Source of the DNA: UBA6770 sp965661115
Lineage (GTDB): Bacteria > Bacteroidota > Bacteroidia > Flavobacteriales_G > Salibacteraceae
Direction of reading: 5' to 3'
DNA length: 29,385 nt
Assembly: GCA_965661115.1 (NCBI GenBank)
Contig: CBFICO010000019.1
Location: 1-29,385 of the forward strand
Shown here: piece after piece, positions 1-7,101 of the stretch
Layout: the number at the start of each line of letters is the position of its first letter
How positions within the stretch are numbered: position 1 is the first letter of the stretch
Translations under genes and position numbers: made by a program
The notes under the pieces: model-generated
Databases searched by the model: none
The model's input: only the letters and a program-made list of their open reading frames with translations
What the model was told of the DNA's origin: nothing

Positions 1-4
1 CATC

Positions 5-39
5 GTTGAGTGATTCATACAGTAGTGTGAATCCTCAAC
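5..39. repeat. Imperfect inverted repeat, 12-bp stem
   Basis: The arms GTTGAG-T-GATTCA (5-17) and TGAATCCTCAAC (28-39) pair over 12 bp with one bulged T at position 11 and a 10-nt loop. A stem of this length next to another strong hairpin is unlikely by chance in a short stretch. Its function is unknown. There is no T-run on either side, so it is not an obvious intrinsic terminator. Confidence 0.6.
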
Positions 40-70
40 ATTCCAGTTATTATTCAATAACCTATTATGA

Positions 71-113
71 ATTAGATACACCAAACCCCTTACAGATTTG
101 TGTATCTGTTAAT
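71..113. repeat. Imperfect inverted repeat around an 11-nt loop
   Basis: The inner arms AGATACACCAAA and TTTGTGTATCT pair over 11 bp with one bulged C. The outer ATTA and TTAAT extend the stem after a 2-nt bulge. The loop is C-rich (86-96). It lies 30 bp from the first hairpin and has the same style of single-base bulges. Its role is unknown. Confidence 0.55.
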
Positions 114-528
114 GAATGAATCCATTCTTCAGTTATTGGATTTCGATTAGACCAGTCAGTTTGAATCCCCCATATCTATCTTATACCATAACCATTTTTA
201 ACCCTACCGGAGAAACCTCATCCGTTATGTTTAGATATTATTTCAATCCTACAGATTACTACCTGATGTCTAACCCATTAACATTATGAAATACTGTTTA
301 AGGAATTGAACCTCTTCAGTACTGGGTGAATAAGTGTTTTACCCTATGATGGACACTTGGGTTACCAATAAATATGGTTCTGAAACATTAAACACTAAAA
401 AATCACAGAATTTCTCAAAATAATTTCTGAGAGATATTCAAAAGGGAAGTAAGGGATTGAAGGTGGTCGAACTTTCTTGGAAGTTCCTAACCTCAACACT
501 TCCCTAACTGAGTGAGTCAAAATTGAGA

Positions 529-885
529 TTACCTTCTAAAGAACTTGATTTTGAAATCTACATACTTTCTGAGTGAGAACTCTCTTTTAGTGATGAATTC
601 TCTCTTTTTCATCTTTTTTATCATGGAATCGACTGTAGTTCTACTCTCACCTATCTCAAATCCATTGTTCATTAGGTATCGGTGAATTTTAGTATATCCC
701 CAACCTTCTTTGTGGAGTTTCCATACCTTTGTTCGTATAATTTCTCTTTCAGGATATTCACGTTTGTACTGATGTACTGAGAAGATATTTGATTGAACTA
801 AAACATTGAAAGTCAGATAGGGAGTGTACCCACCTGTAATATATTTTTCACAGTAGAGTAAACAATATGAAAATCTTGTTTTCAA
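529..885 (-). CDS. Helix-turn-helix-like hypothetical protein, possibly a truncated remnant
   Basis: This 118-aa frame is not confidently assigned to a family. Residues about 48-95 look like a helix-turn-helix: a basic first helix (EIIRTKVWKLHKEGWGYTKI), a GYTKIHRYL turn, then SRTTVDSMIKKMKKR as a likely recognition helix. The wording resembles DNA-binding tails of recombinases or transposases, by general pattern only. The N-terminal 45 residues look unlike a normal start, and the ATG lies 19 nt inside the oppositely oriented lipoprotein gene. The natural start was therefore probably lost, leaving a C-terminal piece. The neighbouring 1-528 region is also gene-poor, which fits a decayed mobile element. 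Alternatively it is a small real DNA-binding protein with a later non-ATG start. Confidence 0.4.
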   Translation of the reverse strand: MKTRFSYCLLYCEKYITGGYTPYLTFNVLVQSNIFSVHQYKREYPEREIIRTKVWKLHKEGWGYTKIHRYLMNNGFEIGESRTTVDSMIKKMKKREFITKREFSLRKYVDFKIKFFRR

Positions 886-1067
886 TATCAGTGGCAGCTA
901 TGACCCTTTTATCGTGCTCAGGTACCAATGGCGAAGATGCGCCTACTCAGGAGGAATTACAATCTAAGCTTAACAAGCTTATGAAACCTAAAGTAGAAAA
1001 GGATGTGGTGCTGAAGCCGGATACTACTTTAGGAGATAGTAGTTCTACAGATCCCGCTGAAGAATAG
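867..1067 (+). CDS. Small lipoprotein of unknown function
   Basis: The 66-aa product starts with a signal peptide (MKILFSISVAAMTLLSC) ending in a lipobox (LLSC), so Cys17 should be lipidated after signal peptidase II cleavage. The mature part is about 50 residues, charged and probably disordered (EELQSKLNKLMKPKVEKDV). No domain is recognised. The stop lies 2 nt from the stop of the convergent gamma-carbonic anhydrase gene, with no room for a separate terminator. The clear lipobox supports a real gene despite its size. Whether it sits in the inner or outer membrane cannot be told from the sequence. Confidence 0.65.
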   Translation: MKILFSISVAAMTLLSCSGTNGEDAPTQEELQSKLNKLMKPKVEKDVVLKPDTTLGDSSSTDPAEE

Positions 1068-1069
1068 GT

Positions 1070-1582
1070 TTACTTGTACCAACTCGAATATTTCAAGTAA
1101 TTATCCGCAATTCGTTTCACCTCACCCTCAAACAATTCTGGGCTAATGTCTTTTACTTTTTTGGCAGGCACACCTGCATAAACACTTCCCGACTCTACAA
1201 CCGTTTTTGCTAGAACAACCGAGCCAGCAGCAATTAAGCTATTGGAATGGATAACTGCGTCATCCATTACGATAGCCCCCATACCAATCAGCACATTATC
1301 GTGAATAGTGCAACCATGCACCAAGGCGTTATGACCAATACTCACGTTGTTTCCAATAGTGGTAGCAGATTTTTCAAAGGTTCCGTGTATAACAGCGCCA
1401 TCTTGCACATTCACTTTATTGCCCATTGTAATAGAGTTTACATCTCCTCTTACTACGGCGTTAAACCAAAAACTACAATCGTCTCCCATTTCAACTTCAC
1501 CAATCAAAGTTGCCGTTGGGGCCAAAAAACAGTTTTTACCAAGTTCAGGAGTAAATCCTCTTACTGAAATTATTTGATTCAT
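1070..1582 (-). CDS. Gamma-carbonic anhydrase family hexapeptide-repeat protein
   Basis: The 170-aa protein is made almost wholly of left-handed beta-helix hexapeptide repeats (for example IGNNVSIGHNALVHG and NVLIGMGAIV), with a short C-terminal helix (residues 150-170). Trimers of this family bind zinc or similar metals between subunits. The usual three histidines are visible at His66 (AVIHG), His84 and His89 (IGHNALVHGC). Family members (YrdA, CaiE, PaaY types) range from true carbonic anhydrases to proteins with no proven activity, so hydration of CO2 is possible but not shown. Length and start are normal for the family. It is cytoplasmic and monocistronic here, tail to tail with the small lipoprotein. 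Confidence 0.9.
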   Translation of the reverse strand: MNQIISVRGFTPELGKNCFLAPTATLIGEVEMGDDCSFWFNAVVRGDVNSITMGNKVNVQDGAVIHGTFEKSATTIGNNVSIGHNALVHGCTIHDNVLIGMGAIVMDDAVIHSNSLIAAGSVVLAKTVVESGSVYAGVPAKKVKDISPELFEGEVKRIADNYLKYSSWYK

Positions 1583-1647
1583 ACGCTTTGTTTATCCTAT
1601 ATTTTCGGCTTTAAATACAGCCAAATTTTTACTTTAGTTGCTGCATT

Positions 1648-2787
1648 ATGCAAGCGGTTACCAAACATATAAAAAGTCTCTTATTATCAAGCGATTGCGT
1701 TATTATTCCCGACTTTGGTGGTTTAGTAGCGAACCCGCATAGTGCCGAAATCAAAAAAATAAATCAACGGATTTCACCTCCGCACAAAGCTTTAGGTTTT
1801 AATTCGAGATTGGTTAAAAACGACGGACTACTGACCCACGAAATTTCCATAGAAGAAAACATTGACTACAAAGCTGCTGTTGAGCTGGTTAAAGAGTTTG
1901 TGCTTTCTATTAAAACTGGGTTAGAAAAAGAAGGTCGGTTCGAATTAACGGAAATCGGCACATTTTACAAAGATGTAAATCAAAACCTTCGCTTTAAGCA
2001 AAGTAGCGACATGCGCATTGACATGCAGTTTTTTGGTTTAGAAGCTATGTCTTTAATGCCAATTCAAAAGGCAGAACCAAAAAAGGTTGTAGCCCTCGTA
2101 ATCAATAAAGAAGAAAAAGCCGATACACCTGTTATTCCAATTCAACCAGTTGCGGAAGAACAGAAGTCAGAAGAAAAATTCCCTTGGAAAAAGCTAGCCA
2201 TTGCTGCTTGCTTGCTTCCGTTTCTATTTTATGTTTTTTGGCTAGGGACTTTCTCCAACATTTTCTCTGGGAACGACCAGTTTCAATATTCAGATTTAAA
2301 CCCCTTTGTAGAAAAGGTTTGTATAAATTTTGATCCGCGATCAGAAAGCGCAAGTATATTCGAGGTTCCTTCAGAAGCGGTAAGTACTATTGAATTGGCT
2401 GCACAAATTGGCAACGACAATTATTTAAATCACTCTTTTCTTTCTGAAGAAGATAAATCGCTGCACACCAAAGAATTTGTAACCATACAATTACAACCTG
2501 ATGCGGCAGTTAGAATCTCCACTGATGTTGCTGCACCTTCAAATTTATTTGCACCCAGAAAAGCAAAAGGCTTTTTTATCATAACAGGTTGTTTTGAGTT
2601 TTATGAGAATGCCACCAAATATGTTGCTTCGCTGCGCAAGAAAGGTTACCCTGCTCAAATCGTAGATCAAAAAAATGGACTATTCCGCATTGGAGCTACT
2701 ACAACTAATAACCGTAAAGAGGCACTTACCGAACTAGACAACATTAGAGCCGCTGGTTTTAAAGGTGCTTGGGTGTTGAGTAAGTGA
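1648..2787 (+). CDS. HU/CCDC81-like domain plus SPOR domain membrane protein
   Basis: The 379-aa protein has three parts. Residues about 1-130 match the bacterial CCDC81-type HU-fold region found in Bacteroidota (AVTKHIKSLLLSSDCVIIPD, then FGGLVAN, ending ELTEIGTFYKD). Residues about 180-200 form one transmembrane helix (LAIAACLLPFLFYVFW). Residues about 305-379 are a SPOR domain (GFFIITGCFEFYENATKYVA, ending GAWVLSK), a fold that binds denuded glycan strands at division septa. By charge, the HU part should be cytoplasmic and the SPOR part periplasmic. A near-match to the -7 element (TACTTTAG, 1630-1637) precedes the ATG. It probably acts in cell division or envelope organisation; DNA binding by the HU part is inferred from fold only. 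Confidence 0.85.
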   Translation: MQAVTKHIKSLLLSSDCVIIPDFGGLVANPHSAEIKKINQRISPPHKALGFNSRLVKNDGLLTHEISIEENIDYKAAVELVKEFVLSIKTGLEKEGRFELTEIGTFYKDVNQNLRFKQSSDMRIDMQFFGLEAMSLMPIQKAEPKKVVALVINKEEKADTPVIPIQPVAEEQKSEEKFPWKKLAIAACLLPFLFYVFWLGTFSNIFSGNDQFQYSDLNPFVEKVCINFDPRSESASIFEVPSEAVSTIELAAQIGNDNYLNHSFLSEEDKSLHTKEFVTIQLQPDAAVRISTDVAAPSNLFAPRKAKGFFIITGCFEFYENATKYVASLRKKGYPAQIVDQKNGLFRIGATTTNNRKEALTELDNIRAAGFKGAWVLSK

Positions 2788-2807
2788 TCAAATTATTCTC
2801 TATTCAG

Positions 2808-2895
2808 CGTCATTCCATTTCTTTTTTAACGTCATTCCCAAGAAGGCGGGAATCTATGTTTATGATTGAGATTCCGGCTCAAGGCCGGAATGACG
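2808..2895. repeat. REP-like palindromic repeat, paired units
   Basis: The core is two oppositely oriented units. The first (2830-2854) starts CGTCATTCCC and has ATTCCC/GGGAAT arms. The second (2868-2895) has a perfect 8-bp stem, ATTCCGGC/GCCGGAAT, around a 5-nt loop and ends GGAATGACG, the exact complement of the start of the first unit. A partial third copy (CGTCATTCC) lies at 2808-2816. Related elements occur at 4049, 8243 and 20381. It sits between the HU/SPOR gene and the rpoD terminator. Confidence 0.85.
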
Positions 2896-2938
2896 AGTAA
2901 TAAGAAATAGATGACAACTACACAAATAGCCCCCCAAA

Positions 2939-2966
2939 CAAAAAAGGCTCCCATTTCTGGAAGCCT
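2939..2966 (-). terminator. Intrinsic terminator of rpoD
   Basis: A 9-bp stem with one mismatch (AGGCTCCCA against TGGAAGCCT, 2945-2966) and a 4-nt loop is followed, reading on the minus strand, by six T residues. It lies 25 bp beyond the rpoD stop, which fits a rho-independent terminator. Confidence 0.75.
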
Positions 2967-2991
2967 TTCTCAAATAGTTTCTTTCTGACTA

Positions 2992-3852
2992 CTATAAGTA
3001 GTGTTTCAAAAAGTTTGAGTTTGTTTTCTTTCTTAAACCACGTAACGCTTTTTCGCGAATTTGTCTAATTCTTTCACGAGTTAACCCTAAGCTATTTGCT
3101 ATTTCTTCAAGAGTCATTGGGGTTTTTCCGTTCAACCCGAATGATAATCTTACTACTTCAGCTTCGCGAGGTTTTAGCGATACCAACACTCTTTCAATAT
3201 CCTTACACAATGATTCTCTCATCATTTCGTCTGCGGGATTTTTAGAGTTGTTGTTTGAAAGTACGTTCAACAAAGAGTTTTCTTCACCATCAATCAGTGG
3301 TGCATCAACAGAAACTTGCTTTTGTGAGTAGGTAACTAAGTCACCTACACTATCAGCGTTTGTTTCTAGTAAAACAGAAATCTCTTCGTGAGACGGTGCT
3401 CTTTCAAATTCTTGTTCAAGTTTAGAGAATGCAGAAGCTACCTTTTGTATAGCAGAAACTTTGTTCAGCGGCAAACGAACTACTCTTGAGTTTTCTGCAA
3501 TAGCCTGCATGATGCTTTGACGTATCCACCAAACTGCGTAAGAAATGAATTTAAACCCTTTTGTTTCGTCAAATCTCTTGGCTGCTGTAATCAAGCCAAT
3601 ATTTCCCTCTGCAATCAAATCTTCTAATGTCAAACCATGACCTTGGTATTGCTTGGCAACAGAAATAACAAAACGCAAGTTGGCGTTTACCAACTTGTTA
3701 AGAGCCCTTTCATCTCCTTGCTTAATCTTCTTCGCTAATTCTACTTCTTCTTCTGCGGTGATCATTTCCTCTTTGGAAACATCACTCAAATACTTATCAA
3801 TAGATTTCGAATCACGATTCGTAAGCTGTTTGGAGATTTTCAGTTGTCTCAT
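2992..3852 (-). CDS. rpoD: Primary RNA polymerase sigma factor (sigma-70/RpoD type)
   Basis: At 286 aa this is the compact form of the housekeeping sigma factor usual in Bacteroidota, lacking the long N-terminal region 1.1 of E. coli. Visible parts: region 1.2 (DSKSIDKYLSDVSKEEMI, about 14-31); region 2 with the core-binding and -10 recognition stretch (LRFVISVAKQY, LIAEGNIGLITAAKRFD, FISYAVWWIRQSI); region 3 (about 130-190); and region 4 with its -35-binding helix-turn-helix (TLEEIANSLGLTRERIRQIR, then EKALRGLRK). It should direct transcription from the TAnnTTTG promoters seen throughout this window. It is monocistronic, with its own -7 element about 70 bp upstream and a terminator downstream. 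The identification is firm. Confidence 0.97.
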   Translation of the reverse strand: MRQLKISKQLTNRDSKSIDKYLSDVSKEEMITAEEEVELAKKIKQGDERALNKLVNANLRFVISVAKQYQGHGLTLEDLIAEGNIGLITAAKRFDETKGFKFISYAVWWIRQSIMQAIAENSRVVRLPLNKVSAIQKVASAFSKLEQEFERAPSHEEISVLLETNADSVGDLVTYSQKQVSVDAPLIDGEENSLLNVLSNNNSKNPADEMMRESLCKDIERVLVSLKPREAEVVRLSFGLNGKTPMTLEEIANSLGLTRERIRQIREKALRGLRKKTNSNFLKHYL

Positions 3853-3921
3853 AGGCGAATAAAAATTTTAAAAAATGAAGTGCGTTAAATTATAAAAATT
3901 TTCCGACTTAAAATCAGGCGG

Positions 3922-3929
3922 CAAAAGTA
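3922..3929 (-). promoter_or_regulatory. Bacteroidota -7 element for rpoD (TACTTTTG)
   Basis: This is an exact TAnnTTTG match on the minus strand, 69 bp upstream of the rpoD ATG. No TTG is found at the expected -33 spacing, so the call rests on the -7 box and position. The 342-bp space 3853-4194 otherwise holds one REP-like unit (4049-4074) and the promoter of the next gene (4167-4174). Confidence 0.5.
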
Positions 3930-4048
3930 CTGATTTTCTGCGCCATTTTTAACGTTAACAATACCTGCAACGTAAAGAATTATTTATTGTTACAAATTCT
4001 CAATTAATTAAGAACATACGGATATTCAATCAGCAATTAATATTTGTT

Positions 4049-4074
4049 CGTCATTCCCGGGAAGACGGGAATCT
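4049..4074. repeat. REP-like palindromic repeat, single unit
   Basis: A single 26-bp unit starts CGTCATTCCCG and ends CGGGAATCT, with a perfect 7-bp stem ATTCCCG/CGGGAAT around a 6-nt loop. It is the same family and orientation as the first unit of the element at 2808-2895. Confidence 0.85.
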
Positions 4075-4166
4075 CAGGTATTAACCTAGCACGAATCCCT
4101 CCTTTTTTCAAATTAACATGTCAATGTATTTCCCGGATAACCACCATGTAATCCAACTTGCTTCAT

Positions 4167-4174
4167 TAAATTTG
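4167..4174 (+). promoter_or_regulatory. -7 element (TAAATTTG) for the membrane protein/hflX pair
   Basis: This exact TAnnTTTG match ends 20 bp before the ATG at 4195. No good -33 TTG is visible at the usual distance. Confidence 0.5.
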
Positions 4175-4194
4175 GCGTCAAATTCAGAACAATT

Positions 4195-4626
4195 ATGTAC
4201 GAATCATTACAAAACTTACACCGATTGATAGCCTACGCAGCACTCATTTTAATTTTTGTTACCACGATGAAAGCACTCTTTGGAATGCTCAACAACAAAA
4301 AATTTACCGAAGGGGATCGTAAATTAGGCTTGTTCGCCTTGATAAGTGCACACATACAATTGCTGTTAGGTTTGGGTCTTTTCTTTATCGGCCCGGCATC
4401 TAGCCAACTAAATAACATGGGCGAGGTGATGAAGAATGCCGATCAACGCTTTCTGGTTGTTGAACATCCATTAACCATGATTATAGCGATAGTATTAATT
4501 ACCATTGGCTACTCCAAATCGAAAAAAGCAACAGACGATAAATCAAAATTCAAAAAAATGGCGCTTTTCTTTCTAATTGCTTTGGTATTGGTGTTAAGCA
4601 GAGTTCCATGGGATAGACTAGCGTAG
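4195..4626 (+). CDS. Conserved four-helix membrane protein (cytochrome b-like, unassigned)
   Basis: The 143-aa protein has four hydrophobic segments: about 9-31 (LIAYAALILIFVTTMKALFG), 45-66 (LFALISAHIQLLLGLGLFFI), 92-108 (HPLTMIIAIVLITIGY) and 122-137 (KMALFFLIALVLVLSR). Histidines near membrane positions (LHRLIAY, SAHIQLLLG, EHPLTM) are reminiscent of b-type haem membrane proteins, and similar proteins are sometimes labelled cytochrome b. I do not see enough to claim haem binding. It ends 1 nt before the TTG start of hflX, so the two are probably co-transcribed from the -7 element at 4167. Location: inner membrane. The function is unknown. Confidence 0.7.
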   Translation: MYESLQNLHRLIAYAALILIFVTTMKALFGMLNNKKFTEGDRKLGLFALISAHIQLLLGLGLFFIGPASSQLNNMGEVMKNADQRFLVVEHPLTMIIAIVLITIGYSKSKKATDDKSKFKKMALFFLIALVLVLSRVPWDRLA

Positions 4627-4627
4627 T

Positions 4628-5815
4628 TTGATAGAAACAAGTGGCGTAAACGAACGTGCGGTTCTGGTTGGGTTAATTACTGAAAACCAAACCGAAGAAC
4701 AAGTAGAGGAATATTTAGACGAATTAGAATTCTTGGCAAAAACTGCCGGAATTGAAACTATCAAACGGTTTACCCAACGGTTGGATCACCCTGATATTCG
4801 ATCATTTGTAGGTAAAGGGAAGCTTTTTGAAATCAACACCTTTGTAAAAGAAAACGACATAGACGTTATCGTTTTTGATGACGACCTTTCCCCTTCTCAG
4901 CTCCGAAACATTGAGAAAGAAGTAAAAAAGAAGATTTACGATAGAAGCTTATTGATTTTAGACATCTTCCAATTTAGAGCGCAAACAGCACAATCTAAAA
5001 CGCAGGTGGAGTTGGCTCGCTACCAATATTTATTGCCACGACTTACCCGAATGTGGACGCACTTGGAGCGCCAGCGAGGTGGAACAAGCACAAGGGGTGG
5101 TGCCGGTGAAAAAGAAATTGAAACTGACCGTAGAATTATTCGAAAGAAAATCACGCTGCTTGAAGAAAAGCTGAAAGCCATAGACAAACAGAACGCCGTA
5201 CAACGCAAAAACCGACAAAAAATGGTGCGTGTGGCACTGGTGGGTTACACCAATGTGGGAAAAAGCACGCTTATGACTTTGTTGAGTAAATCGGAGGTTT
5301 TTGCAGAGAATAAACTTTTTGCTACTTTGGATACAACGGTAAGAAAAGTGGTAATTGAAAACTTGCCCTTTTTAATGTCGGACACGGTGGGGTTTATCCG
5401 AAAGCTGCCGCATCAATTGGTGGAATCGTTTAAATCTACTTTGGACGAAGCAAGAGAATCGGACATCCTGATTCATGTAGTGGATATAAGTCACCCCAAC
5501 TTTGAAGACCACATAAATGTGGTAAACAAAACCTTAAGTGAGATTAACGCAGCCGATAAACCCACCATTTTGTTGTTTAACAAGATTGACAATTACAGAA
5601 AGCTCGTTGAAGGCGAATTTGATTACACCGCAAACGCCAAACAAAATATTTCCTTAATCGACCTTAAAAAAACTTGGATGGCAAACGAACATACCGAGTG
5701 CATTTTTGTATCGGCGCACAACAAAACCAACATCAATGAGCTTAAAGACCAGCTCTATCATATGGTCAGAAGTGTGTATGAGACGAAGTATCCCTATAAT
5801 CATTATATGTATTAA
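4628..5815 (+). CDS. hflX: Ribosome-associated GTPase HflX
   Basis: The 395-aa product has the HflX N-terminal domain (residues about 10-190, with RLDHPDIRSFVGKGKL, FDDDLSPSQLRNIE and the glycine-rich QRGGTSTRGGAGEKEIETDR linker). A GTPase domain follows: P-loop GYTNVGKST near residue 207, G3 DTVGF, G4 NKID and G5 VSAH. HflX binds the 50S subunit and in other bacteria helps split stalled or heat-damaged ribosomes. The start is TTG at 4628, directly after the preceding stop; no ATG fits the conserved N-terminus better. A bidirectional hairpin terminator follows. Length and motifs are complete. The coupling with the membrane protein suggests shared transcription rather than a proven functional link. 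Confidence 0.95.
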   Translation: MIETSGVNERAVLVGLITENQTEEQVEEYLDELEFLAKTAGIETIKRFTQRLDHPDIRSFVGKGKLFEINTFVKENDIDVIVFDDDLSPSQLRNIEKEVKKKIYDRSLLILDIFQFRAQTAQSKTQVELARYQYLLPRLTRMWTHLERQRGGTSTRGGAGEKEIETDRRIIRKKITLLEEKLKAIDKQNAVQRKNRQKMVRVALVGYTNVGKSTLMTLLSKSEVFAENKLFATLDTTVRKVVIENLPFLMSDTVGFIRKLPHQLVESFKSTLDEARESDILIHVVDISHPNFEDHINVVNKTLSEINAADKPTILLFNKIDNYRKLVEGEFDYTANAKQNISLIDLKKTWMANEHTECIFVSAHNKTNINELKDQLYHMVRSVYETKYPYNHYMY

Positions 5816-5825
5816 TGACGACAAA

Positions 5826-5860
5826 AAAGCCTCCCAATTGCTTGAGAGGCTTTCCTATTT
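5826..5860. terminator. Bidirectional intrinsic terminator between hflX and the acyl-CoA dehydrogenase gene
   Basis: A perfect 8-bp stem, AAAGCCTC/GAGGCTTT (5826-5833 and 5846-5853), surrounds a 12-nt loop. It has an A-run on the left and a T-rich run on the right, so it can end transcription from both convergent genes. Confidence 0.75.
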
Positions 5861-5877
5861 TTTGTCTAGTTCTAGAC

Positions 5878-7020
5878 TTAGTCTTTCAACACACCTCTAG
5901 AAATTACAATTTTCTGTACTTCAGAAGTTCCTTCGTAAATCTGTGTAATCTTGGCATCACGCATCAAACGCTCTACGTGGTATTCTTTTACAAAACCGTA
6001 TCCGCCGTGCACTTGTACCGCCTCAACAGTAGTTTCCATAGCCACTTTACTGGCGTATAACTTAGCCATAGCAGACATTTGTCCATATGGTAAACCTTGG
6101 TCTTTCATCCAAGCTGCTTTATAAACCAACATTCTAGCTGCTTCAATGTTTGTAGCCATATCTGCCAACTTAAATTGGATAGCTTGGTGTTTAGAAATTT
6201 CTTTACCAAAAGCTTTTCTTTCTTTAGAATAAGCTAAAGCCAACTCGTAAGCTCCAGCTGCAATTCCCAATGCTTGTGCAGCAATACCAATTCTACCACC
6301 TTCTAAGGTCTTCATTGCGAATTTGAAACCAAATCCGTCTTCGCCAATACGGTTAGCCTTAGGCACTTTAACGTCGTTGAATAACAAAGTATGTGTATCA
6401 CTAGCACGGATACCCATTTTGTTTTCTTTGGCTCCAACTACAAAACCCTCCATGCCTTTTTCTACAATCAAAGCATTAATTCCGCGGTGTCCTTTTTCTG
6501 GATCTGTTTGCGCTATTACAATGTAGTAAGAAGCCGAATTACCATTGGTAATCCAGTTTTTGGTCCCGTTCAAAAGGTAGTAATCTCCTTTATCTTCTGC
6601 TGTTGTTTTTTGCGAAGTTGCATCTGAACCTGCTTCTGGTTCGCTCAAACAAAATGCACCAATTGCTTCTCCTCTGGCAATAGGAGCTAAATATTTTTCT
6701 TTTTGCTCTTCAGTACCATATTGCTCTAATCCGTAATTTACCAACGAGTTACATACAGAAACACATACTGAACTAGAAGCGTCAACTTTAGAGAATTCCT
6801 CCATAGCAATTGCGTATGAAAGGACATCCATTCCACCGCCACCGTATTTTGGGTCAACCATCATTCCCATAAAGCCTAACTCACCTAATTGGGCAATTTG
6901 CTCTTTTGGAAATTGCATATTCTCATCACGCTCAATTACACCAGGTAACAACACGCTTTGAGTAAAATCTCTAGCTGCTTCTCTAACCGCTAAATGCTCT
7001 TCTGATAATTCAAATTCCAT
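5878..7020 (-). CDS. Acyl-CoA dehydrogenase (short-chain/butyryl-CoA type)
   Basis: The 380-aa flavoenzyme has the standard three-domain layout: an N-terminal helical domain (1-115), a beta domain (about 116-225, with the FAD/substrate motif FCLSEPEAGSDA and NWITNG), and a C-terminal helical domain. The C-terminal part has the FAD-contact motif QVHGGYGFVKEYHVERLMRD and the catalytic base Glu363 in IYEGTSEVQ. That glutamate position is the one used by short- and medium-chain enzymes. It introduces a trans-2,3 double bond in acyl-CoA during fatty acid or amino acid breakdown and passes electrons to ETF. The exact chain length cannot be read from sequence. A -7 element lies 28 bp upstream. It is divergent from anmK. 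Confidence 0.93.
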   Translation of the reverse strand: MEFELSEEHLAVREAARDFTQSVLLPGVIERDENMQFPKEQIAQLGELGFMGMMVDPKYGGGGMDVLSYAIAMEEFSKVDASSSVCVSVCNSLVNYGLEQYGTEEQKEKYLAPIARGEAIGAFCLSEPEAGSDATSQKTTAEDKGDYYLLNGTKNWITNGNSASYYIVIAQTDPEKGHRGINALIVEKGMEGFVVGAKENKMGIRASDTHTLLFNDVKVPKANRIGEDGFGFKFAMKTLEGGRIGIAAQALGIAAGAYELALAYSKERKAFGKEISKHQAIQFKLADMATNIEAARMLVYKAAWMKDQGLPYGQMSAMAKLYASKVAMETTVEAVQVHGGYGFVKEYHVERLMRDAKITQIYEGTSEVQKIVISRGVLKD

Positions 7021-7048
7021 CTAATATTCGATTTTTCTTTTAGGGACG

Positions 7049-7056
7049 CAAAAGTA
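7049..7056 (-). promoter_or_regulatory. -7 element (TACTTTTG) for the acyl-CoA dehydrogenase gene
   Basis: This exact TAnnTTTG match on the minus strand is followed by CG and lies 28 bp upstream of the ATG at 7020. The box itself is identical to the rpoD box at 3922-3929. No clear -33 TTG is seen. Confidence 0.55.
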
Positions 7057-7101
7057 CCTCATTTGGTTTATTTAATTGCTAATCTTGTTGGTTTGGTTAG
7101 G

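Larger units (their letters stand above)
1..528. other. Gene-poor patch with local hairpins
   Basis: I see no convincing coding frame here on either strand; all six frames are broken by frequent stops. The stretch is rich in local inverted repeats: two strong imperfect hairpins (5-39 and 71-113) and weaker ones at 46-61 (GTTATT/AATAAC, 4-nt loop), 324-344, 408-439 and 469-486 (GAACTT/AAGTTC). The heptamer TGAGTGA recurs near 7, 509 and 569. It lies downstream, in transcriptional sense, of the minus-strand helix-turn-helix ORF. It could be a structured RNA, the end of a decayed mobile element, or simply degenerate DNA; the sequence alone does not decide. Confidence 0.4.

Noticed and set aside
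5..39. The GTTGAGT at the first hairpin resembles an integron attC core (GTTRRRY).
   Set aside because: In attC the GTT faces the inside of the stem on the right arm; here it is at the outer left end. No cassette array or integrase is present.
408..506. The inverted repeats at 408-439 and AGGGAAGT/ACTTCCCT (443-506) as insertion-sequence ends.
   Set aside because: They are short, flank no transposase, and show no target-site duplication.
1247..1577. Two plus-strand open frames (1247-1567 and 1347-1577) opposite the gamma-carbonic anhydrase gene.
   Set aside because: They are antisense shadows of a well-conserved gene, with no domain, signal peptide or own promoter.
7063..7101. A longer anmK start at 7063.
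   Set aside because: It adds 13 residues before the conserved N-terminus and lies next to the divergent promoter; ATG 7102 fits family length.
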